The notes under the pieces: model-generated
The model's database searches: none
The model's input: only the letters and a program-made list of their open reading frames with translations
Told to the model about the DNA's origin: nothing
Shown here: piece after piece, positions 52,801 to 62,064 of the stretch
How positions within the stretch are numbered: position 1 is the stretch's first letter
Layout of the letters: every line of letters starts with the position of its first letter
Source: an uncultured Cetobacterium sp.
GTDB taxonomy: Bacteria; Fusobacteriota; Fusobacteriia; Fusobacteriales; Fusobacteriaceae
NCBI GenBank assembly: GCA_934085975.1
Contig: CAKOHT010000004.1
Location: 34,161-98,160 of the forward strand
DNA: 64,000 bases
Direction of reading: 5' to 3'
Translations under genes and position numbers: made by a program

Positions 52801-53436
52801 TATGATATAGGTTATGGTGGATTAGACCATGTATTAGCTTCTTCAGATGATATAAATGTTTTAGTAATGGATACTGAAATCTACTCTAACACAGGAGGAC
52901 AAGCATCTAAATCAACACAAACAGGAGCGGTAGCGAAGTTCGCAGCAGCAGGAAAACCTAACAAAAAGAAAGATTTAGCTGCAATAGCAATGTCTTATGG
53001 ACATATCTATGTTGCACAGGTTTCTATGGGAGCAAATCAAGCTCAATATTTAAAGGCAATAGCTGAAGCTGAGGCATATCCAGGACCATCAATAATTATA
53101 GCTTATGCACCATGTATCAGTCATGGATTAAAGAACGGAATGGGTAACAGCCAACTAGAGATGAAGAAAGCTACTGAGTGTGGATACTGGCCAATATTTA
53201 GATATAACCCACTATTGGAAAAAGAAGGAAAGAACCCTCTACAAATTGATTGTAAAGAACCTAACTGGGATAACTACAATGACTATCTAATGGGAGAGGT
53301 TAGATATGCTACATTAGCAAAATCTAAACCAGAGCACGCAAAAGAGCTATTTGCTAAAAATAAATTAGAGTCTCAAAGAAGATGGAGACAATACCAAAGA
53401 CTTGCATCATTAGACTTCACAGCTGAAGCTAAGTAA
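49861..53436 (+). CDS. nifJ: Pyruvate:ferredoxin (flavodoxin) oxidoreductase
   Basis: Oxidises pyruvate to acetyl-CoA and CO2 while reducing ferredoxin or flavodoxin. A single chain of 1191 residues, the homodimeric type. Domains in order: pyrimidine-binding (FTEVAGIYPITPSSPMAE at about 20-37), gamma-like domain, a two-cluster ferredoxin domain (Cys702, 705, 708, 712 and Cys758, 761, 764, 768) and the TPP domain with GDGWAYDIGYGGLDHVLAS. A cysteine-rich stretch at 627-641 (Cys627, 634, 636, 639, 641) is unlike the PFORs I know. GGGAGG precedes the ATG; a 24-residue upstream extension overlaps the promoter and was rejected. The flavodoxin at 24.6 kb is a possible acceptor. Confidence 0.97.
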   Translation: MAKKMQTMDGNQAAAYASYAFTEVAGIYPITPSSPMAEYTDEWASRGMKNMFGVPVKVVEMQSEAGAAGTVHGSLQAGALTTTYTASQGLLLKVPNMYKIAGELLPGVIHVSARALAAQALSIFGDHQDVYAARPTGFAMLFESSVQEVMDLSGVAHLAAIKSRVPFMNIFDGFRTSHEIQKVEVMDFDVFKRLVDMDAIKAFRERALNPEHPVTKGTAQNDDIYFQTREVQNKFYNAVPAIVANYMEEISKVTGRDYKPFNYYGAPDAEHIVIAMGSVCETLMETVDYLVKKGEKVGLINVHLYRPFSAEYFFNVFPKTVKKIAVLDRTKEPGALGEPLYMDVRGLFYGMENAPVIVGGRYGLSSKDTTPAQMKAVFDNLKQAEPKDGFVVGIVDDVTFKSLEVGPHIETGAEGVRECLFFGLGSDGTVGANKNSIKIIGDKTDLYAQGYFAYDSKKSGGSTRSHLRFGKHPIRSTYLVSSPNFVACSVPAYLTQYDMISGLKQGGTFLLNCVWDKDEVIAHLPNSVKKQLAEKNAKFYIINANKLAAEIGLGGRTNTIMQSAFFKLADVIPFEDAQKYMKQYAEKSYAKKGDAIVKMNYEAIDKGAGELVQITVDPSWANLSTECAEEKEACSCTGCGCGSTKLESFVEKIAKPINALKGEELPVSTFLGYEDGTFENGTTAFEKRGVAVNVPEWKAENCIQCNQCSYVCPHAVIRPFLMTAEEKAGAPNELKTKTPIGKGLEGLEYKIQVSPLDCTGCGLCANVCPAKEKALVMVPIGQEVEKGEQENADYLFNEVTYKDEFMPKTSVKGSQFAQPLFEFHGACGGCGETPYIKAITQLFGDRMMIANATGCSSIYGGSAPSTPYTTNSCGEGPSWGNSLFEDNAEFGYGMTIAVETMRDRIQTIMEENMENVAPEVAAMFAEWIENRADGNKTKEIRDRLVPVLEACDCGVSAEILELKQYLVKKSQWIFGGDGWAYDIGYGGLDHVLASSDDINVLVMDTEIYSNTGGQASKSTQTGAVAKFAAAGKPNKKKDLAAIAMSYGHIYVAQVSMGANQAQYLKAIAEAEAYPGPSIIIAYAPCISHGLKNGMGNSQLEMKKATECGYWPIFRYNPLLEKEGKNPLQIDCKEPNWDNYNDYLMGEVRYATLAKSKPEHAKELFAKNKLESQRRWRQYQRLASLDFTAEAK

Positions 53437-53449
53437 TTCTTTGTATTTT

Positions 53450-53482
53450 AGAGATAAGATAGAAATATCTTATCTCTTTTTT
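53450..53482 (+). terminator. Terminator after the PFOR gene
   Basis: A perfect 12-bp stem, AGAGATAAGATA (53450-53461) with TATCTTATCTCT (53466-53477), a GAAA tetraloop and a T-run. Confidence 0.93.
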
Positions 53483-53496
53483 ATTATAAAACTTTT

Positions 53497-53525
53497 TTGT
53501 AAATTAGCATATTATTTGGTATAAT
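53497..53525 (+). promoter_or_regulatory. Promoter of the glycosyltransferase cluster
   Basis: -35 TTGTAA (53497-53502), 17-bp spacer, -10 TATAAT (53520-53525), about 47 bp before the first gene of the cluster. Confidence 0.6.
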
Positions 53526-53571
53526 TAGGAGTAAGTGATAAAATATTTTTAACTGAGGGAGATGAATAGGA

Positions 53572-54597
53572 ATGGTTCATACTTATAAAAAAATAATAAT
53601 AGCAAGAACGGATAAAATAGGTGACTTAATTCTATCAATTCCTAGTTTTTTTATGCTTAGAAAAATGTATCCAGATGCTGAGATAACTTTATTAGTAAGG
53701 GATTACAATTATAACATAGTAAAAAATCTACCATATATAAATAGAGTCGTTCAAATAGATAGATATAGACGGAAGGAACTTTTAGAAAAAATAAAGTATT
53801 TCAATGCAGATGTTTTTATTGCGTTATATGTTGATAACTTTGTAATGGAGCTAGCAAAAGCAAGTAAAGCTAAAGTAAAAATAGGTCCTCTATCAAAGTT
53901 AAAGTCTTTTTTTACTTTCAACAGAGGGATTTTACAAAAAAGATCTAAATCGATAAAACATGAAGCGGAGTATAATTTGGATTTAATAAAAAAGTTAGAC
54001 AAAAAACTTTTTGAAAATAAATTTGAAATAAATACTCAGATTTTTTTAGATAAAAGTAATTTGGAAGCTGCTGAAAGGTTTTTTAAAGATAATTGTATCG
54101 GAGATAAAGTACTGGTTGTAAACCCTTTTATGGGAGGGTCCGCAAAGAATATAAGTGATAAACAATATGCCGATATTTTAAGAGAGGTTATAGGCAGAGT
54201 TGAAGAGGTGGACATAATAGTAACTGCTCATATTTCAGACGAAGAGAGAGGACTGAAACTTTTAGAAGAAATAGGAAAAGATAAAGTATACCTTTTTGCT
54301 AATGGTGGTGAGCTTTTAAACATAGGAGCGATTATAGATAGAGCTAAAGTTTATTTTGGTGGATCGACGGGTCCAACTCATATAGCAGGTTCTTTACAAA
54401 AAAGTATTGTGGCATTGTATCCTAAAAAAGCAACTCAAAGTTTAGTAAGATGGGGAGTCTTTGGAAATGAAGATGTCACGTATATAATACCAGATGAAAA
54501 TACAAAAGAAAATTATAAACATAAAGAGTTTGATTCCTATAATGAAGATGTAAAAGAAAAAATAGTTCAAGCAATAGTAGAGAGAATGGAGAGATAG
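53572..54597 (+). CDS. Glycosyltransferase family 9 protein (heptosyltransferase-like)
   Basis: A 341-residue GT-B glycosyltransferase of family 9. The N-terminal IIIARTDKIGDLILSIPSFF (about 8-27) is the acceptor-side start of this family, and FANGGELLNIGAIIDRAK with YFGGSTGPTHIAGSL (about 260-285) is the nucleotide-sugar-binding part. Family 9 enzymes usually add heptose to LPS inner core; the sugar and acceptor here are not known. It is first of four closely spaced genes (gaps of 3, -1 and 1 nt) that together probably build the LPS core on the cytoplasmic face of the inner membrane. Confidence 0.87.
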   Translation: MVHTYKKIIIARTDKIGDLILSIPSFFMLRKMYPDAEITLLVRDYNYNIVKNLPYINRVVQIDRYRRKELLEKIKYFNADVFIALYVDNFVMELAKASKAKVKIGPLSKLKSFFTFNRGILQKRSKSIKHEAEYNLDLIKKLDKKLFENKFEINTQIFLDKSNLEAAERFFKDNCIGDKVLVVNPFMGGSAKNISDKQYADILREVIGRVEEVDIIVTAHISDEERGLKLLEEIGKDKVYLFANGGELLNIGAIIDRAKVYFGGSTGPTHIAGSLQKSIVALYPKKATQSLVRWGVFGNEDVTYIIPDENTKENYKHKEFDSYNEDVKEKIVQAIVERMER

Positions 54598-54600
54598 ATA

Positions 54601-55614
54601 GTGAAAATATTGGTGATACATACAGCTTTTATAGGTGATATTGTTTTGTCGACACCGCTATTAAAAAGAATAAGAGAGGTATATCCAGAAGCAAAGATTA
54701 CATATGTAACCACTCCAGTTGGTGCTACTATTTTGAGAAATAATCCAATGATAACAGAGATAATAGAGTATGATAAGAGAAAAACTCATTCAGGAATTAA
54801 AGGGTTATTGGCTTTAGGCAGACGATTAAGATATGAAAATTTTAATATAGTCATGACACCTCATAGGTATCTTAGAAGTTCTATTCTGGGATGGTTAACA
54901 AGATCGCCAAAGAGAGTGGGATATGATATAGCAAGTGGGTCTTGCTTGTTTACAGATAAAATAAAATATGACAAAAGTAAACATGAAGTAGAGAAGTTAC
55001 TATCTTTTATGGGAGATATCCCAAATAACCCGAGAGATAGATATCCAATTGAATTGTATCCAAGTAAGAGAGATATTGAAACCGTCGATAAAATTTGGAG
55101 TGATAATAATTTAAAAAATAAAGAGATTGTTGCAGTAGCTCCAGGAAGTAAATGGTTTACAAAAAAATGGCCTTTAGAATATTTTAATGAAGTAATTGAC
55201 CTATTAATAAAAGATAACAAAAGCGTTATTGTTGTTGGTGGTAAAGACGAACTACATCTAAATATAAATGCTAAGCACGGAGTTTTAGATTTGAGAGGGA
55301 AAACAACTTTATTGGAACTAGTAGAAGTTTTAAAAAGAGTAGATGTAGTCTTGACAAATGATTCATCACCGATACATATAGCATCCGCTTTTAAAAATAC
55401 TTCAATTCTTGCAATTTTTGGTCCAACAGTGGAAGAGTTTGGTTTCTTTCCATGGAGTCAAAATAGTGAGGTTTTGGAAGTAAAAAACCTTTCATGTAGA
55501 CCGTGTGCGATACATGGGGGAGACAAATGTCCAAAGGGACATTTCAAATGTATGTTAGATATAAAACCGAAACAGGTCTATGATAAAATTCTACAGATTT
55601 TGAAGAGGGGATAA
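54601..55614 (+). CDS. ADP-heptose--LPS heptosyltransferase, WaaF-like (GT9)
   Basis: A 337-residue GT9 enzyme close to heptosyltransferase II. The start ILVIHTAFIGDIVLSTPLLK (2-21) is diagnostic, followed by AVAPGSKWFTKKWPLEYF, VLTNDSSPIHIASA and IFGPTVEEFGFFPW. The C-terminal cysteine set, CRPCAIHGGDKCPKGHFKC, is typical of WaaF proteins. It begins with GTG at 54601 and its stop overlaps the next start by one base (TAATG). It probably adds the second heptose of the inner core. Heptose synthesis genes are not in the window. Confidence 0.88.
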   Translation: MKILVIHTAFIGDIVLSTPLLKRIREVYPEAKITYVTTPVGATILRNNPMITEIIEYDKRKTHSGIKGLLALGRRLRYENFNIVMTPHRYLRSSILGWLTRSPKRVGYDIASGSCLFTDKIKYDKSKHEVEKLLSFMGDIPNNPRDRYPIELYPSKRDIETVDKIWSDNNLKNKEIVAVAPGSKWFTKKWPLEYFNEVIDLLIKDNKSVIVVGGKDELHLNINAKHGVLDLRGKTTLLELVEVLKRVDVVLTNDSSPIHIASAFKNTSILAIFGPTVEEFGFFPWSQNSEVLEVKNLSCRPCAIHGGDKCPKGHFKCMLDIKPKQVYDKILQILKRG

Positions 55615-56285
55615 TGGAAAAAATATTGTGTAACACTGAAGCAGACTTTAAGTTAGTTAATAAGATAAAAAAAGAAGAATTCAAAACTATTAAGAGTTTA
55701 AAAGATGATAATAGAAGTGTAGTTAGATTGATTGAAATCGACGGAGATAGATACGTTTATAAAATTCCAAAAGAAAAAAATAAACGTACATGGCAAAGAA
55801 TAACCTCTTTAATTAGGGGAAGTGAAAGTAAAAGAGAGTATGCAAATTATCTAAGAATACAAAAACTTGGGTTTAAAGGACCTATTCCTATTATGTATTG
55901 GGAAAAGAAAGTTTTGGGAGTGTGTGTAGACTCTTTTTTAGTAAGTTCATACTTATCTGGAAAGCCAGCAACTCAAAAAGATTTAAAAATAGTGGAGAAT
56001 GAATTAAAGAAAATACATGAAAAAGGATACTTACATGGAGATTCTCAGCTAAGCAACTTCATAGTAGAAAACCATGAAATTTATTTAATAGATGCAAAAT
56101 TGATGAAAAATAGGTATGGAAAGGCAGGAGAGGTATACGAGTTTATATATTTGGAGGAAAGTTGTCATAAAGATATTGATGATTACGATAAGACAACTTT
56201 AAGTTATAAATTAGCAAAAAGTTTCAATAGTTACCTGCATTGGATTGGAAAAATGAAAAAAATAATTAGAGGAAAGGAAAGATAA
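55614..56285 (+). CDS. LPS core kinase-like protein (RfaY/WaaY-type)
   Basis: A 223-residue protein with the outline of a small protein-kinase-fold sugar kinase: RLIEIDGDRYVYKIPKEKNK (ATP-lobe lysine), SKREYANYLRIQKLG, then the catalytic loop YLHGDSQLSNFIV (Asp of HGD) and the metal aspartate in IYLIDAKLM. LPS core heptose and Kdo kinases have this structure and phosphorylate core sugars. It lies between two GT9 genes with one-base spacing, consistent with an LPS-core role. Whether the acceptor is heptose or Kdo is unknown. Confidence 0.8.
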   Translation: MEKILCNTEADFKLVNKIKKEEFKTIKSLKDDNRSVVRLIEIDGDRYVYKIPKEKNKRTWQRITSLIRGSESKREYANYLRIQKLGFKGPIPIMYWEKKVLGVCVDSFLVSSYLSGKPATQKDLKIVENELKKIHEKGYLHGDSQLSNFIVENHEIYLIDAKLMKNRYGKAGEVYEFIYLEESCHKDIDDYDKTTLSYKLAKSFNSYLHWIGKMKKIIRGKER

Positions 56286-56286
56286 G

Positions 56287-57285
56287 TTGAGAGTTTTAAT
56301 AATAAGACTTAGCTCAATAGGAGATGTGGTGTTGACTACTCCTATTTTAAAGGAATTGAAAAAAAAGTATCCAGATATAATTATAGATTTTTTAGTTATG
56401 GAAAATTTTAAAGATGCGATATCGGGATGCCCCTATATAGATAATCTAATTTTGTTTAATAAGAAAAAGCATGACGGTTTAAAAAATATGATAATTTTGG
56501 GAAAAGAATTAAAATTAAATAATTATGACTATATATTTGATTTACACGCAAAGATAAGGTCAAAAATTATAAGGAGTGCAATTGGGTGCAAAGCATATAC
56601 TTATAAAAAAAGAAGTTTATTGAAGAGTATTCTAGTTAAAATTAAGGCAATTAAGTATAGAGTGGATGATACTATAATTAAAAATTATTTTGGTGCTTTT
56701 AAAGTTTTGGGGCTGGAATACAGTGGTGAAGATTTAACTTTTAGTTTTGAAAAAAAAGATTTGAAAAAATTAGAAACATTTTGTATAGAATATGACAACG
56801 TTCCAATGATAGCTCCAGGAGCTTCGAAGGAAACTAAAAAATGGACTAAAGAAGGGTTTGCAGAATTATCAAAACTACTTTATAATAAATATGGAAAGAA
56901 ACCAATTTTGATAGGTTCAAGTAGTGAGTATGAGATGTGTGAGGAAATAAAAAAAATAGCGGATGGATTCGCTATAAATTTAGCTGGGAAATTGACTCTA
57001 AAAGAAAGTGGAGCATTACTTTCAAAAGCTAAATTTTTGGTTACAAATGACTCTGGACCATTTCATATAGCAAGAGGTGTAAAATGTCCAACATTTGTTA
57101 TATTTGGTCCAACCAGTCCAGCAATGTTTGAGTATGATGAAAAAAATATATTGATTTACTTGAATGAACCATGCTCACCTTGTAGTTTACATGGAGATAA
57201 AGTTTGTCCGAAGAAACATTTTGATTGTATGAAAAAATTGAATGCAGCAATGGTAATGGAAATAATAGAAAAACACGGGAGGTAA
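56287..57285 (+). CDS. Glycosyltransferase family 9 protein (heptosyltransferase-like)
   Basis: A third GT9 enzyme, 332 residues, starting with TTG at 56287 (AGGAAAG upstream). [20 protein letters not shown] (2-21), [31 protein letters not shown] and [12 protein letters not shown] match the family; the C-terminal [19 protein letters not shown] again has the WaaF-type cysteine set. It ends six bases before recA. Its likely role is another core-heptose or related sugar addition. The three GT9 genes are diverged paralogues, which suggests successive transfers. Confidence 0.87.
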   Translation: MRVLIIRLSSIGDVVLTTPILKELKKKYPDIIIDFLVMENFKDAISGCPYIDNLILFNKKKHDGLKNMIILGKELKLNNYDYIFDLHAKIRSKIIRSAIGCKAYTYKKRSLLKSILVKIKAIKYRVDDTIIKNYFGAFKVLGLEYSGEDLTFSFEKKDLKKLETFCIEYDNVPMIAPGASKETKKWTKEGFAELSKLLYNKYGKKPILIGSSSEYEMCEEIKKIADGFAINLAGKLTLKESGALLSKAKFLVTNDSGPFHIARGVKCPTFVIFGPTSPAMFEYDEKNILIYLNEPCSPCSLHGDKVCPKKHFDCMKKLNAAMVMEIIEKHGR

Positions 57286-57290
57286 TTGAT

Positions 57291-58370
57291 ATGGCAAAAA
57301 AGGCAGTAGATACAACAGATAAGTCAAAAGCTCTAGAAACAGCATTAAAACAGATAAGAAAAGACTTTGGTGAAGGATCAATAATGAAACTTGGAGAGAA
57401 CCAAGGTATGAATATTGAAGTTGTTCCAACGGGAAGTATAAATTTAGATTTGGCTCTTGGGTTAGGTGGAGTTCCTAGAGGTAGAATTATAGAGGTATAT
57501 GGAGCAGAGAGTTCAGGAAAAACAACAATAGCATTACATATAGTAGCTCAAGCACAAAAGATGGGTGGAGTAGCTGCATTTATAGATGCAGAGCACGCTC
57601 TAGACCCGGTGTATGCAAAAGCGTTGGGAGTGGATATAGAGGAGTTATTGATTTCTCAGCCAGATTTTGGAGAACAAGCATTGGAGATAGCAGATATGTT
57701 AGTTAGATCTGGAGCGATTGATGTTATTGTTGTCGATTCAGTGGCAGCGTTAGTTCCAAAAGCGGAAATAGATGGCGAGATGTCGGATCAACAGATGGGA
57801 CTTCAAGCAAGATTGATGTCAAAAGCTTTAAGAAAATTAACAGGTTCTATAAATAAATCAAAAACAACAATGATATTTATAAATCAGGTTAGAGATAAGA
57901 TTGGTGGATTTAGTTTTGGTCCTCAAACAACAACAACAGGTGGAAAGGCTCTAAAATTCTACTCATCAGTGAGAATGGAAGTAAAAAGAGTTGGAAGTGT
58001 AAAACAGGGAGAAGAGGTTATAGGAAACGAAACTGTAGTAAAGGTTACAAAAAACAAAGTTGCTCCTCCTTTTAAAGAAGCTAAATTCCAAATTATGTAT
58101 GGTAAAGGAATTTCTAGAGTTGGAGAGATTCTAGATATGGCTTTAGATAATGATATTGTTGCCAAATCTGGAGCTTGGTTCAGCTTTGGGGATATTAGGC
58201 TTGGTCAAGGTAAAGAAAATGTAAAAGCTAGACTGGAGACTGAAGTGGAGCTATTGTCAGCAATTGAAGAAAAAATAAACCAGCTTTTAGAGAAAAATAC
58301 AATAGTACTTCACACATCTGAAGAGGGAGAAGAGGAAGAAGTTGAAATTGAAGAGATTATTGAAGAATAA
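57291..58370 (+). CDS. recA: Recombinase RecA
   Basis: Strand-exchange protein and SOS coprotease. About 359 residues. The Walker A loop is [14 protein letters not shown], the hallmark [18 protein letters not shown] follows, and [18 protein letters not shown] gives Walker B; L1 and L2 loops are seen in [19 protein letters not shown] and [19 protein letters not shown]. The ATG at 57291 has GGGAGGT upstream. The C terminus is acidic, as usual. No clear LexA box was recognised upstream; the gene follows the GT9 operon by five bases and may be read through from it. recX overlaps its 3' end. Confidence 0.98.
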   Translation: MAKKAVDTTDKSKALETALKQIRKDFGEGSIMKLGENQGMNIEVVPTGSINLDLALGLGGVPRGRIIEVYGAESSGKTTIALHIVAQAQKMGGVAAFIDAEHALDPVYAKALGVDIEELLISQPDFGEQALEIADMLVRSGAIDVIVVDSVAALVPKAEIDGEMSDQQMGLQARLMSKALRKLTGSINKSKTTMIFINQVRDKIGGFSFGPQTTTTGGKALKFYSSVRMEVKRVGSVKQGEEVIGNETVVKVTKNKVAPPFKEAKFQIMYGKGISRVGEILDMALDNDIVAKSGAWFSFGDIRLGQGKENVKARLETEVELLSAIEEKINQLLEKNTIVLHTSEEGEEEEVEIEEIIEE

Positions 58371-58902
58371 ATATCTCTTTGAAAATGGTTTGAGTATAGG
58401 TCTAAATAACGAAATAGTAAACAAATATGATTTAAAAAGGAGAGAGGAGCTATCTCATGAAGAATACTTACAGGTGTTAGAGTTAGCTGCTCTCTCCACG
58501 TCATATTATTATTTAGCTAAGAGAGACTATACGAAAAAAGAGATATACAATAAACTTGTACAAAAATATTGGGAAAAAACTGTGGTAATGAAAGTTATAA
58601 AGAAATTAGAAGAGGCTGGTTATATTGATGATAGAGAATTCGCTATTTCATATGCTAAAAATAAGAAATGTGGAAAGAAAAAGATAGCGTACGAGTTAAA
58701 AATAAAGGGAGTCGCTTTTGAGGTAATAGAGGAAGCGTTGAGTTTTTATGAAGAGGATAGTGAATTAAAGGAGTTATCTAAAGCGTGGGATAAACTTGGA
58801 GAAAAAGAAGAACATAAAAAAATAGCTTCCCTTATGAGGAAGGGGTTTTCATACAGTGACATCAAAAGAGTTATAACTAAGAAAAGGGAGGAAGAATGTT
58901 AA
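58342..58902 (+). CDS. recX: Regulatory protein RecX
   Basis: Binds and restrains RecA filaments. The 186 residues consist of repeated three-helix units: [20 protein letters not shown] (about 47-66), [20 protein letters not shown] (about 79-98) and [15 protein letters not shown]. Start is TTG at 58342 with GAGG about eight bases before, inside the recA end (29-nt overlap), so translation is probably coupled to recA. The position directly after recA is standard for recX. The next gene, plsC, overlaps its 3' end. Confidence 0.88.
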   Translation: MKLKRLLKNKYLFENGLSIGLNNEIVNKYDLKRREELSHEEYLQVLELAALSTSYYYLAKRDYTKKEIYNKLVQKYWEKTVVMKVIKKLEEAGYIDDREFAISYAKNKKCGKKKIAYELKIKGVAFEVIEEALSFYEEDSELKELSKAWDKLGEKEEHKKIASLMRKGFSYSDIKRVITKKREEEC

Positions 58903-59621
58903 CATTATTTAAAGTTACATTAGTAGTACTACTTGAGTTTATATATTTGACACTATTTAAGGCTAGAAAAATAAAAAAAATGTCTAGTGACAAAGCACCT
59001 TTTGCTGCACGAAAAGAGTTAAAAAAACTCTCAGAAAAAATGGTAAAAGCAGCCAAAATAGATTTAGAAGTGGTGTATTTAGATGAAGTAGCTTATAAAA
59101 AAATGAAGTTGGAAGATGGGATTGTGGTGGTGGCAAATCATGCAAGTAACTTAGATATACCAGTGATAGTTACAGGATTAAGTATACCCGTAGGATTTGT
59201 AGCTAAAAAAGAGATGGAAAATTGGCCATTTTATTCAATGTGGATGAAAATGAGTAACTGTATATTCTTAGATAGATCCAATCCTAGAGAAGGAATAAAA
59301 AGTATAAGAAAAGCAGTTAATATAGTCAAACGGGGATATCCGACTGTAATCTTTCCAGAGGGGGAGAGAACTTTGACAGGAGAGGTGGGAAGTTTTAAAA
59401 AAGGAAGTTTTAAATTAGCTACAGAAACCAATGGAATTATTTTGCCGTTAACAATAGATGGAACTTTTTTTGTCCAAAGTAGAAAAAATATTTTAATAAA
59501 GCCAAATAAAAAAGTCAGATTAACTGTAGGAAAACCGATAAATTTGAAAAAAATAGATCAAGAAAATAGTAGAAACCTGAGTGAGATTGTTCGAGAATTG
59601 ATAGTTAAAGAGATGAGATAG
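58896..59621 (+). CDS. plsC: 1-acyl-sn-glycerol-3-phosphate acyltransferase
   Basis: Makes phosphatidic acid in membrane lipid synthesis. The 241 residues begin with a membrane segment ([20 protein letters not shown]) and contain the acyltransferase motifs NHASNLDIP (H-x4-D, catalytic), FLDRSNPREGIKS, FPEGERT and LPLTIDG. This is the PlsC family. GGAGG precedes the ATG, which overlaps recX by 7 nt. The membrane segment and motifs place the active site at the inner face of the cytoplasmic membrane. Confidence 0.93.
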   Translation: MLTLFKVTLVVLLEFIYLTLFKARKIKKMSSDKAPFAARKELKKLSEKMVKAAKIDLEVVYLDEVAYKKMKLEDGIVVVANHASNLDIPVIVTGLSIPVGFVAKKEMENWPFYSMWMKMSNCIFLDRSNPREGIKSIRKAVNIVKRGYPTVIFPEGERTLTGEVGSFKKGSFKLATETNGIILPLTIDGTFFVQSRKNILIKPNKKVRLTVGKPINLKKIDQENSRNLSEIVRELIVKEMR

Positions 59622-59683
59622 AAAAACGCCCAAAAAACACACTAAATAAGTGTAAAATAAACTCTTAAAAACTTGGGAAAAGT

Positions 59684-59712
59684 TTGACACTAATTATTAT
59701 TTATGCTATAAT
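59684..59712 (+). promoter_or_regulatory. pflB promoter
   Basis: A consensus promoter: -35 TTGACA (59684-59689), 17-bp spacer, -10 TATAAT (59707-59712). It should be strong, in keeping with an abundant fermentation enzyme. Confidence 0.85.
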
Positions 59713-59723
59713 TTCCTTGAAAA

Positions 59724-59738
59724 TTAAGTTGAACTTAA
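59724..59738 (+). promoter_or_regulatory. Palindromic operator candidate at the pflB transcription start
   Basis: TTAAGTTGAACTTAA is a perfect 7-1-7 palindrome that begins 11 bp after the -10 box, so it would overlap the first transcribed bases. A repressor bound there would block transcription. The regulator is not identified; it does not exactly match the Rex or FNR consensus sites I know. Confidence 0.5.
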
Positions 59739-59802
59739 CAGGCTTAAACAAAAAATATAATTGGAATATATATTATTTATAATCCACTCAGGAGGAAAAA
59801 AG

Positions 59803-62043
59803 ATGGAAAACTTACAATCTTACTGGTCAGATTTCAAAGGAAATTTATGGAAGAAAGAAATCAATGTTAGAGATTTCATTCAGAACAATTACACGCCATA
59901 TACTGGGGATGAGTCATTCTTAGTTGGAGCTACTGAAAATACAAAAGCTGTTTGGTCAAAGTTAACAGAAATGTTCAAAGAAGAGATTGCAAAGGGTGTT
60001 TATGATGCAGAAACAAGATATCCACAATCAATCGATACTTATGGACCTGGATACATCTCAAAAGAAAATGAATCAATAGTGGGATTACAAACAGATGCAC
60101 CATTAAAGAGAGGAATCTATCCAAAAGGTGGATTAAGAATGGTTGAGAACTCTTTAAATGCATATGGATATGAGATTGATCCAATAACGAAAGAGATTTT
60201 TACAAAATATAGAAAAACTCATAATGAGGGAGTTTTCTCAGCATATACTGATGACATGAAAGCAGTAAGAAAATCAGGGATTGTAACTGGACTACCAGAT
60301 GCTTACGGAAGAGGAAGAATTATTGGAGATTATAGAAGAGTAGCATTATATGGAGTGGACAGATTAATCCAAGAGAGAAAGTTTGAATTAAAAAAAGCAG
60401 AGGCTCCAGAGTTAACTGAGGAAATTATCAGAAAAAGAGAGGAAATAACAGAGCAAATCAACGCTTTAAAAGCATTTGTTAAAATGTGTGCTTCTTATGG
60501 ATTTGATGTTACTAAGCCAGCTTCAAACGCAAGAGAAGCAGTTCAATGGGTATATTTTGCATACTTAGCAGCTACAAAAGATCAAGATGGAGCAGCAATG
60601 TCAGTTGGAAGAACTGCAACATTCTTGGATATATATATAGAGAAGGATTTAGCAAAAGGATTAATCACTGAGACTGAAGCTCAGGATTTAATAGATCAAT
60701 TTATTATAAAACTGAGAATTATTAGATTCTTAAGAACACCAGAATACAATGAGCTATTCTCAGGAGATCCTACTTGGGTAACTGAGGCTTTAGGAGGAGA
60801 GGGAGTAGATGGAAGAACTTTAGTTTCTAGAACGTCTTTTAGATACTTAAATACTCTTTATAACTTAGGACCAGCTCCAGAGCCAAACTTAACAGTATTA
60901 TGGTCACAAAAATCTCCTGAAAATTGGAAGAATTTCTGTGCTAAAGTTTCGATAGATACATCAGCTATTCAGTATGAAAATGATGATTTAATGAGACCAG
61001 AGCTAGGTGATGACTACGGAATCGCATGTTGTGTTTCTCCAATGAAAATAGGAAAGCAAATGCAATTCTTTGGAGCTAGAGTAAATTTACCAAAAGCTTT
61101 ACTATATACTATCAACGGTGGAAGAGATGAGAAGTCAGGAGCACAAGTAGCACCTAAATTTGAGGGAATTACTTCTGAGTATTTAGATTTCAACGAGGTA
61201 ATGGAAAAATATGACCTAATGTTAAAATGGTTAGCAGGAGTTTACATCAATGCTTTAAAAGTTATTCACTATATGCATGATAAATATTCTTATGAAGCGT
61301 TTGAAATGGCTCTTCATGATGTAGAAGTTTTAAGAACTCAAGCATCGGGAATTGCTGGATTATCGATTGTTGCCGACTCATTAGCAGCTATTAGAGATGC
61401 AAAAGTAAGAGTAATTAGAGATGAGAGAGGAATAGCTGTTGATTTCGTAAGAGAGGGTGAATACGTACCATTCGGAAACAACAATGATGAAACAGATAAG
61501 TTAGCGATCGAAGTAATGGAGAAATTCATGAACTATATAAGAACTCATGAAACTTATAGAAATTCAAAAGCTACACAATCAATCCTAACAATAACTTCAA
61601 ACGTAGTTTATGGAAAGAAAACAGGAACAACTCCTTGTGGAAGACCAGCAGGAACTCCGTTCTCTCCAGGAGCTAATCCAATGAACGGAAGAGATACAAG
61701 AGGAGCTGTAGCAGCACTTGCTTCAGTAGCAAAATTACCATTCCACCACGCAGAAGATGGAATTTCTTACACATTCGCTATCACACCAGGAGCTCTAGGA
61801 AAATCTAGAGAGGAAAGAGTAGCTAACTTAGTGGCTTTAATGGATGGATACTTCACAGCTGATGGAGGACAACACTTGAATGTTAACGTGTTTGATAGAA
61901 CATTATTAGAGGATGCAATGGCAAATCCTGAGAAATATCCTCAGCTAACAATCAGAGTATCTGGATATGCAGTTAATTTTGTAAGATTAACAAAAGAGCA
62001 ACAGTTAGACGTTATTTCAAGAACAATTAATGGAAATATGTAA
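59803..62043 (+). CDS. pflB: Formate acetyltransferase (pyruvate formate-lyase)
   Basis: Glycyl-radical enzyme that cleaves pyruvate to acetyl-CoA and formate under anaerobic conditions. 746 residues from the ATG at 59803 (AGGAGG upstream). The catalytic cysteine pair is in [12 protein letters not shown] (Cys409-Cys410) and the radical glycine is in [10 protein letters not shown] (Gly721). [20 protein letters not shown] and the [12 protein letters not shown] segment are typical of true PFL rather than glycerol or choline lyases. pflA, its activase, follows by 21 bp. PFL and PFOR both feed acetyl-CoA to Pta-AckA. Confidence 0.98.
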   Translation: MENLQSYWSDFKGNLWKKEINVRDFIQNNYTPYTGDESFLVGATENTKAVWSKLTEMFKEEIAKGVYDAETRYPQSIDTYGPGYISKENESIVGLQTDAPLKRGIYPKGGLRMVENSLNAYGYEIDPITKEIFTKYRKTHNEGVFSAYTDDMKAVRKSGIVTGLPDAYGRGRIIGDYRRVALYGVDRLIQERKFELKKAEAPELTEEIIRKREEITEQINALKAFVKMCASYGFDVTKPASNAREAVQWVYFAYLAATKDQDGAAMSVGRTATFLDIYIEKDLAKGLITETEAQDLIDQFIIKLRIIRFLRTPEYNELFSGDPTWVTEALGGEGVDGRTLVSRTSFRYLNTLYNLGPAPEPNLTVLWSQKSPENWKNFCAKVSIDTSAIQYENDDLMRPELGDDYGIACCVSPMKIGKQMQFFGARVNLPKALLYTINGGRDEKSGAQVAPKFEGITSEYLDFNEVMEKYDLMLKWLAGVYINALKVIHYMHDKYSYEAFEMALHDVEVLRTQASGIAGLSIVADSLAAIRDAKVRVIRDERGIAVDFVREGEYVPFGNNNDETDKLAIEVMEKFMNYIRTHETYRNSKATQSILTITSNVVYGKKTGTTPCGRPAGTPFSPGANPMNGRDTRGAVAALASVAKLPFHHAEDGISYTFAITPGALGKSREERVANLVALMDGYFTADGGQHLNVNVFDRTLLEDAMANPEKYPQLTIRVSGYAVNFVRLTKEQQLDVISRTINGNM

Positions 62044-62064
62044 TAAAAAAGGATGTGCTAAGAA

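Noticed and set aside
59761-59802. Extension of PflB upstream of 59803
   Set aside because: It covers the leader and the AGGAGG ribosome site of the true start.
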